19,686 bases of DNA, from assembly GCA_021734725.1 (NCBI GenBank), contig JAIPIM010000029.1, positions 1 to 19,686 of the forward strand, read 5' to 3'. The notes beneath the pieces were generated by a model. It had not been told where the DNA came from and did no database searches. It saw nothing but the letters and a program-made list of their open reading frames with translations. Both the position numbers and the translations under genes were made by a program. The DNA is from Minisyncoccota bacterium. GTDB taxonomy: Bacteria > Verrucomicrobiota > Lentisphaeria > Oligosphaerales > MVZH01. Below, piece after piece: positions 16,232-19,686 of this stretch; position 1 is the first letter of the stretch; each line of letters starts with the position of its first letter.

Positions 16232-16292
16232 AAAAAAACTATCCCCCGAGAAGACAAATGAAGGCTCTCAGCCCTGATTAATCAGGCTAGAG
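16232..16292 (-). terminator. Probable terminator of the two-component operon
   Basis: On the minus strand, bases 16292-16265 fold into an 11-pair stem with two single-base bulges around the palindrome CCTGATTAATCAGG (16286-16273), overlapping the response-regulator stop codon. A run of seven U occurs at 16238-16232, but about 26 bases beyond the stem, which is not canonical. It is a plausible end of the two-component transcript just before the next promoter. Confidence 0.4.
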
Positions 16293-17702
16293 ATCTTCGA
16301 GGTCGTATTTCTTGAGCTTTCTGTGCAGGGTGCGGCGGCTGATGCCCAGATGTTTCGCGGCTTGCGTGCGGTTGCTGTTGCATTCCTTCAATGCACGGAC
16401 GATCAGGTTTTTCTCATGCGTATTGATGTCGAGCTGTCTGGACGGAGCATCGAGAGGCGATCGTTGGGGAATTGGCTCGGGCGGCGATGACGTTGTCTGT
16501 TCATCTGGTTCTTCGGTGGCATGCGCGACACTCCCACGGATATCGGCGGGCACGTCACCGAGCGTAAGGGTGCTGCCGCGCGCCATGACCACCATGCGTT
16601 CAACGGAGTTGCGCAGTTCACGGACGTTACCCGGCCATTCGTATTCGGTAAGCACCTTCAATGCTTCTGCCGAGAACCCGTTGAGTTTCTTGGCGTTCTC
16701 CGTGCAGAACAGTTTCAGGAAATGGTTCAGCATCAACGGGATGTCTTCTTTCCGTTCGCGCAGGGGGGGCAGATGAATATTGAGGACATTCAGGCGATAG
16801 TAAAGGTCTTCCCGAAAGGTTCCGCCCTCCACCATTGCTTTCAAGTTCTGGTTGGTGGCGGCAATCAGGCGAACATCGGACTCAATGGGCGCAGCGCCGC
16901 CGACACGTTCGAACGTTCGTGTCTCGAGTACGCGCAGCAGTTTAATCTGCGTGGAGGCATCGATTTCGCCAACTTCATCAAGGAGAAGGGTGCCACCCTC
17001 GGCCATTTCAAAGCGCCCCAACTTTCGTTCGTGTGCACCGGTGAAGGCGCCCTTTTCATGGCCGAAAAGTTCACTTTCAAGCAGATTGGGGTTCAGTGAA
17101 GCGCAGTGCACGACCACGAACGGGTTGGCGGCGCGCGGGCTGAGCGTATGAATGGCTCGCGCGACCACCTCTTTGCCCGTGCCGCTCTCGCCCGTGAGCA
17201 GCACCGTGGTGCGAGCCGGTGCCACTTGCCGCACAGTATCGAAGACAACGGTCATTGGGCGTGAATTGCCGATAATACTGTCCACGCTGTATGTCTTGCT
17301 GAGCTCACTCTGGAGCCGTGCGTTTTCGGCTTGAAGCCGACGGCCTTCCAGGCCGCGGTCGATCACCATTTCCAGGTTTCCCAGGTTCAATGGCTTGGTG
17401 AGATAGTCGTAGGCTCCCTCCTGCATGGCGGCATCCGCGATTTGAATCGTGCCGTAGGCGGTGAAGAGGATCACCAGGGGAGGGTTGTCCCATGTATTGA
17501 CTTTCCGTATGAATGCCAGGCCGTCCATGCCGGGCATCCGCAGATCCACGAGGATAACGTCTATGGATTCATCCTGAAGGATTTCGAGCCCCTTCTCCGC
17601 CGATTCCGCCAGCAGCATGTCATACTTATCACGGAAGTACTTTTTCAAGCCTTCACGTGTGTTTCGTTCGTCATCGATGACCAAGATGCGAGGTTTAGGC
17701 AT
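16287..17702 (-). CDS. Sigma-54-dependent response regulator, NtrC family
   Basis: Response regulator of 471 residues. Receiver domain 1-120: acidic pair Asp10-Asp11, phosphoacceptor Asp53 in LVDLRMPG, Thr81 and Lys103 (YLTKP). AAA+ domain about 140-380: Walker A GESGTGKE (171-178), GAFTGA (218-223, the sigma-54 contact loop, intact) and Walker B GGTLLLDEVGEI (236-247). The C-terminal Fis-type helix-turn-helix is NRTQAAKHLGISRRTLHRKL. The start at 17702 lies within the end of the kinase gene (8-base overlap), and GGAG precedes it; a longer in-frame opening to 17855 lies wholly inside the kinase and is not used. It activates sigma-54 promoters after phosphorylation by the partner kinase. Its targets are not obvious: neither DUF4838 promoter is of the sigma-54 type. 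Confidence 0.94.
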   Translation of the reverse strand: MPKPRILVIDDERNTREGLKKYFRDKYDMLLAESAEKGLEILQDESIDVILVDLRMPGMDGLAFIRKVNTWDNPPLVILFTAYGTIQIADAAMQEGAYDYLTKPLNLGNLEMVIDRGLEGRRLQAENARLQSELSKTYSVDSIIGNSRPMTVVFDTVRQVAPARTTVLLTGESGTGKEVVARAIHTLSPRAANPFVVVHCASLNPNLLESELFGHEKGAFTGAHERKLGRFEMAEGGTLLLDEVGEIDASTQIKLLRVLETRTFERVGGAAPIESDVRLIAATNQNLKAMVEGGTFREDLYYRLNVLNIHLPPLRERKEDIPLMLNHFLKLFCTENAKKLNGFSAEALKVLTEYEWPGNVRELRNSVERMVVMARGSTLTLGDVPADIRGSVAHATEEPDEQTTSSPPEPIPQRSPLDAPSRQLDINTHEKNLIVRALKECNSNRTQAAKHLGISRRTLHRKLKKYDLEDL

Positions 17703-18903
17703 ATGACTCCGACTCCTTCTGATCGTCCCGGGTTCCGGCTTCCAAAAGTCTGGTGTGCCGTTCGTGCAATGGGAAGCGAATGCGAAACGTTGTTCCTTCA
17801 TCTTCCGCACTTTCGATGCCGAATTCGGCTCCGTGTGAACGCAGGATTCGTTCAACGACCATTAAGCCCAACCCGGATCCGTCCGGGCGTGTCGTGTAGT
17901 AAGGTTCCATGATGCGGCGCATGTTGTCGGCCGAGATGCCGCGCCCGTTGTCGGCGAAGCGGATGTCCAGAAAATCATCCGTGGTTTCGCAGTCAATGGT
18001 AATTTTGCCGTCTTCCGACAATGCTTGCAGGCTGTTTCGAATGATATTGTAGAACGCCTGTTTCAACTGCCCTGGATCTCCCTGAATGACGGGCAGCTTG
18101 TCGGGGAGAGAAGCTTCCACCCGGATTTTGCGATCCTCGATTTCAGCGCGCAGGAAACGCAGGGCTTCCGCCAGCACGGTCTGAATCCGCAGGGGGCGCA
18201 AATCAGGTGGTGTCGGTCGGATAGCCCTTAGGAAGTTGTTGACAATAGAGTCAAGCCGACGGACTTCATCCAAGGCAATTCGGACCGTTTCTTTTGCGTC
18301 CGCGGCATCCTCATTGTCCCATGGTTCCGACAAACCGCGCTCCAGAAGTTGAAGCTGGATCGTCAGGCTGTTGAGCGGGTTGCCCAGTTCATGCGCGACG
18401 CCCGCGGCGAGCTTGGTGACGGCTTCCACTCTTTCGGACTCAATGGCGAGTTCGGTGTCCCGTCGTGCTTCCGTGACATCTTGGAAGATAAGGGTCACAA
18501 GCGGGATCTGCTCTTCGCCTTCAGGTGTATTGTGCGGAACCACATGAAAGGTGAGAATTCGATTGCGCGGGTAGAAGACCTCGATTTCCTGGAACGACAC
18601 GCGCCGCCATTCTTCCGTGTTCGCGTCCATGAGCCCCATCCAGTCAATGTCCGGCAGGAACCGGCGCAGATCTTCGCCTTCAGCATTTTCGGGGACCCCC
18701 AAAAGCTCCTGCGCTCGGGCATTCAGGTACCGGATGCGCATATCGCGTTCGATAACGATAATGCCTTCATGGATTGTGTTGAAGACCGACTCCAGGAACC
18801 CCTTTTCACGCACCAGTTTCAGCACATAATTTTGGACACTGGTGGGGTCCAGCCGATCCAGTCGTTCAATCAGTCGGTCGAGAAATGTATCCGAAGAACT
18901 CAT
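17695..18903 (-). CDS. Cytoplasmic PAS-containing histidine kinase, partner of the NtrC-type regulator
   Basis: Histidine kinase of 402 residues with no membrane segment or signal peptide, so it should sense a cytoplasmic cue. A PAS domain lies at about 35-145 (TIHEGIIVIERDMRIRYLNARAQELLG). The HisKA dimerisation helix has the phosphorylated His171 in GVAHELGNPLNSL. The ATPase domain has the N-box (NIIRNSLQAL, about 286-295), G1 box (DNGRGIS, about 318-324), an F-box-like EPYYTTRPDG and the G2 box SGLGLMVVERIL. This resembles NtrB-type kinases that pair with sigma-54 regulators. The start codon at 18903 has only a poor ribosome binding site. The gene overlaps the regulator by 8 bases, indicating translational coupling. 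Confidence 0.93.
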   Translation of the reverse strand: MSSSDTFLDRLIERLDRLDPTSVQNYVLKLVREKGFLESVFNTIHEGIIVIERDMRIRYLNARAQELLGVPENAEGEDLRRFLPDIDWMGLMDANTEEWRRVSFQEIEVFYPRNRILTFHVVPHNTPEGEEQIPLVTLIFQDVTEARRDTELAIESERVEAVTKLAAGVAHELGNPLNSLTIQLQLLERGLSEPWDNEDAADAKETVRIALDEVRRLDSIVNNFLRAIRPTPPDLRPLRIQTVLAEALRFLRAEIEDRKIRVEASLPDKLPVIQGDPGQLKQAFYNIIRNSLQALSEDGKITIDCETTDDFLDIRFADNGRGISADNMRRIMEPYYTTRPDGSGLGLMVVERILRSHGAEFGIESAEDEGTTFRIRFPLHERHTRLLEAGTRDDQKESESYA

Positions 18904-18968
18904 GCTCTAAATATGAGTCATTTTGACACAATTGCAAGAGGAATAACGACGGCCGAGGCGGTGTTTCG

Positions 18969-18983
18969 GCTTTTGCCGTGCCA
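18969..18983 (-). promoter_or_regulatory. Candidate sigma-54 (-24/-12) promoter upstream of the kinase gene
   Basis: On the minus strand the sequence reads TGGCACG-GCAA-AAGC. TGGCACG equals the -24 consensus, and the GC of the -12 element is at the right distance, but the two T before that GC are replaced by A. It lies 66 bases before the kinase ATG. This would fit autoregulation by the sigma-54 pair, but the weak -12 element makes it tentative. I see nothing else in the 128 bases between the kinase and CPBP genes. Confidence 0.3.
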
Positions 18984-19031
18984 CTGGAACATCGCCAGAA
19001 AAGAACTGGGACGGGAAACTCTATGGTTGTA

Positions 19032-19586
19032 TTAGAATCCCTCGTAAAAGAACCGTCCGAGCCCGATGGTGAACACGATATTTCCGTACAAGGCGTGCTC
19101 AAGCGCGACTGCGGCCAGGGAGTGTGACCGTCGAAAGGTCCAGCAGAAACTAACGCCGGCGGCAGCCGTCAGGACAACGGCTGGAATATTATCGAAGACG
19201 ATATGCATAAAAGCGTAGGTTCCGGCGCTGGCGGCAACGAGTGTCCACTCTTTCCGGAACAGTGCCCGGTACCGATGGAAGAAGAACGTCCGGTAGACCA
19301 GCTCCTGGGGGTAGGCTGACAGCGGTGGATAGAGAATCATTACAACCAACCAAACGAGCGGTTTTCGACGCGGGAACGCGAAGAGCATGTTTGGTGATAT
19401 CCACATGACGAGACCCGTGACGACAACAGCGACCAGTATACTGCGAAGCAGGATACCGCGCCACATTGCTTTCAGGCCGTCCGTGTGCCAGAAAAGATGC
19501 TTGGCAACTCCTTTTTCACGAATCAGCAACAGCAGGCAGACGAGGGTTAGCCCGAATATTTCATGAAAAAAGATGGCGAATCTCAT
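19032..19586 (-). CDS. CPBP-family (Abi/CAAX-protease-like) membrane protein
   Basis: Integral membrane protein of 184 residues with about four to five hydrophobic segments. It carries CPBP glutamic-protease-like motifs in order: QELVYRTFFF (about 94-103; family form EExxxR, here with one Glu), FMHIVFDN (family form FxxxH) and HALYGNIVF (family form H followed by N/D). These enzymes cleave within membranes, and some process prenylated proteins or confer bacteriocin immunity. The missing first Glu of the EE pair may weaken activity. The start at 19586 follows an in-frame TAA directly and has no clear ribosome binding site. The length is slightly short for the family. No functional link to the neighbouring genes is visible. 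Confidence 0.7.
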   Translation of the reverse strand: MRFAIFFHEIFGLTLVCLLLLIREKGVAKHLFWHTDGLKAMWRGILLRSILVAVVVTGLVMWISPNMLFAFPRRKPLVWLVVMILYPPLSAYPQELVYRTFFFHRYRALFRKEWTLVAASAGTYAFMHIVFDNIPAVVLTAAAGVSFCWTFRRSHSLAAVALEHALYGNIVFTIGLGRFFYEGF

Positions 19587-19640
19587 TTAACTTGCTATAT
19601 TGCAGATAGTTACAAAGCGATAAGCAAGGAGATTCGCCAT
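19573..19640. repeat. 12-bp inverted repeat across two divergent start codons
   Basis: ATGGCGAATCTC at 19573-19584 is the exact inverse of GAGATTCGCCAT at 19629-19640, with 44 bases between. Six more matching bases (CTTGCT / AGCAAG) follow on the inner side after a 6-base offset. The left arm covers the start of the CPBP gene and the right arm the ribosome binding site and start of the transposase. It may be a chance likeness, a folded leader, or an insertion trace. Confidence 0.5.
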
Positions 19641-19686
19641 GACAGAATGTACACTCCCCGGTTTCCAATTTCCAGCCGTTTGCAGA
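19639..19686 (+). CDS. IS1380-family-like transposase, first 16 codons, runs off the right edge
   Basis: The only plus-strand gene. An ATG at 19639 has AAGGAG 8 bases upstream, and the frame is open to the edge: MTECTLPGFQFPAVCR. This resembles the N-terminus of IS1380-family transposases, where a short PxFxF-like leader precedes a conserved DFDGG...TSDGG segment. That segment is outside the window, so the call rests on a short match. No terminal inverted repeat is recognised with confidence in the window. Confidence 0.5.
   Translation, partial: MTECTLPGFQFPAVCR

Noticed and set aside
17703..17855. In-frame extension of the response regulator upstream of 17702
   Set aside because: The extra 51 residues overlap the kinase ATPase domain in another frame, and the receiver domain begins properly at MPKPRILVIDDE.
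16287..18903. Possible PrsK/PrsR system controlling the PEP-CTERM gene
   Set aside because: The kinase lacks the membrane segments and GAF domain of PrsK, and no -24/-12 element was found upstream of the PEP-CTERM gene.
18898..18918. ACTCAT/ATGAGT inverted repeat around the kinase start codon
   Set aside because: Only six bases per arm, with no second copy and no link to a known site; chance is a sufficient explanation.
1..19686. CRISPR arrays, tRNA or rRNA genes, riboswitches
   Set aside because: No regularly spaced repeats, cloverleaf-like segments or known aptamer cores were recognised on either strand.

Overview
The window looks like a glycan-utilisation locus from a bacterium of the PVC group, most likely Kiritimatiellota, Lentisphaerota or a related Verrucomicrobiota lineage. 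This is inferred from the protein mix: two DUF4838 proteins, CBM9-like domains fused to hydrolases, a pseudopilin-like protein beginning FTLIELLVVIAII with a C-terminal H-X-DG-like motif, a PEP-CTERM protein, and an NtrC-type two-component pair. No rRNA, tRNA or marker gene is present, so the assignment stays tentative. All genes except the last fragment lie on the minus strand and read from right to left.

Right edge (about 18.9-19.7 kb): the first 16 codons of a plus-strand IS1380-like transposase, divergent from a small CPBP-type membrane protein. Next (16.3-18.9 kb): a cytoplasmic PAS/HisKA/HATPase histidine kinase and a sigma-54 response regulator, overlapping by 8 bases. Next (10.1-16.2 kb): two large DUF4838 paralogues, each behind its own promoter. 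The two promoters are built alike: TTGAC(A/G), 17 bases, TAGT(T/G)T, one base, then a CTTCT-RCG-TAGAAG palindrome. This is the most interesting signal in the window. The LacI-family regulator that could bind these palindromes starts 4 bases after the stop of the second DUF4838 gene, so it would be cotranscribed from one of the promoters it may control.

Middle (7.0-10.1 kb): LacI regulator, PEP-CTERM protein with two discoidin-like domains, and the pseudopilin-like protein, ending in a 27-bp hairpin that touches the last stop codon. Left (0.8-6.9 kb): a secreted CBM9 plus GH123-like hydrolase, an alpha/beta-hydrolase and a GH42 beta-galactosidase. Left edge: a decayed AAA_14-type ATPase fragment and the N-terminal third of a class II aldolase that runs off the window.

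A working model (inference): the DUF4838 and GH123-like proteins act on an extracellular glycan carrying galactose and/or N-acetylgalactosamine, the GH42 enzyme acts inside the cell on beta-galactosides, the aldolase works further downstream, and the LacI protein controls the DUF4838 promoters in response to a sugar. No gap of 300 bases or more lacks a gene.
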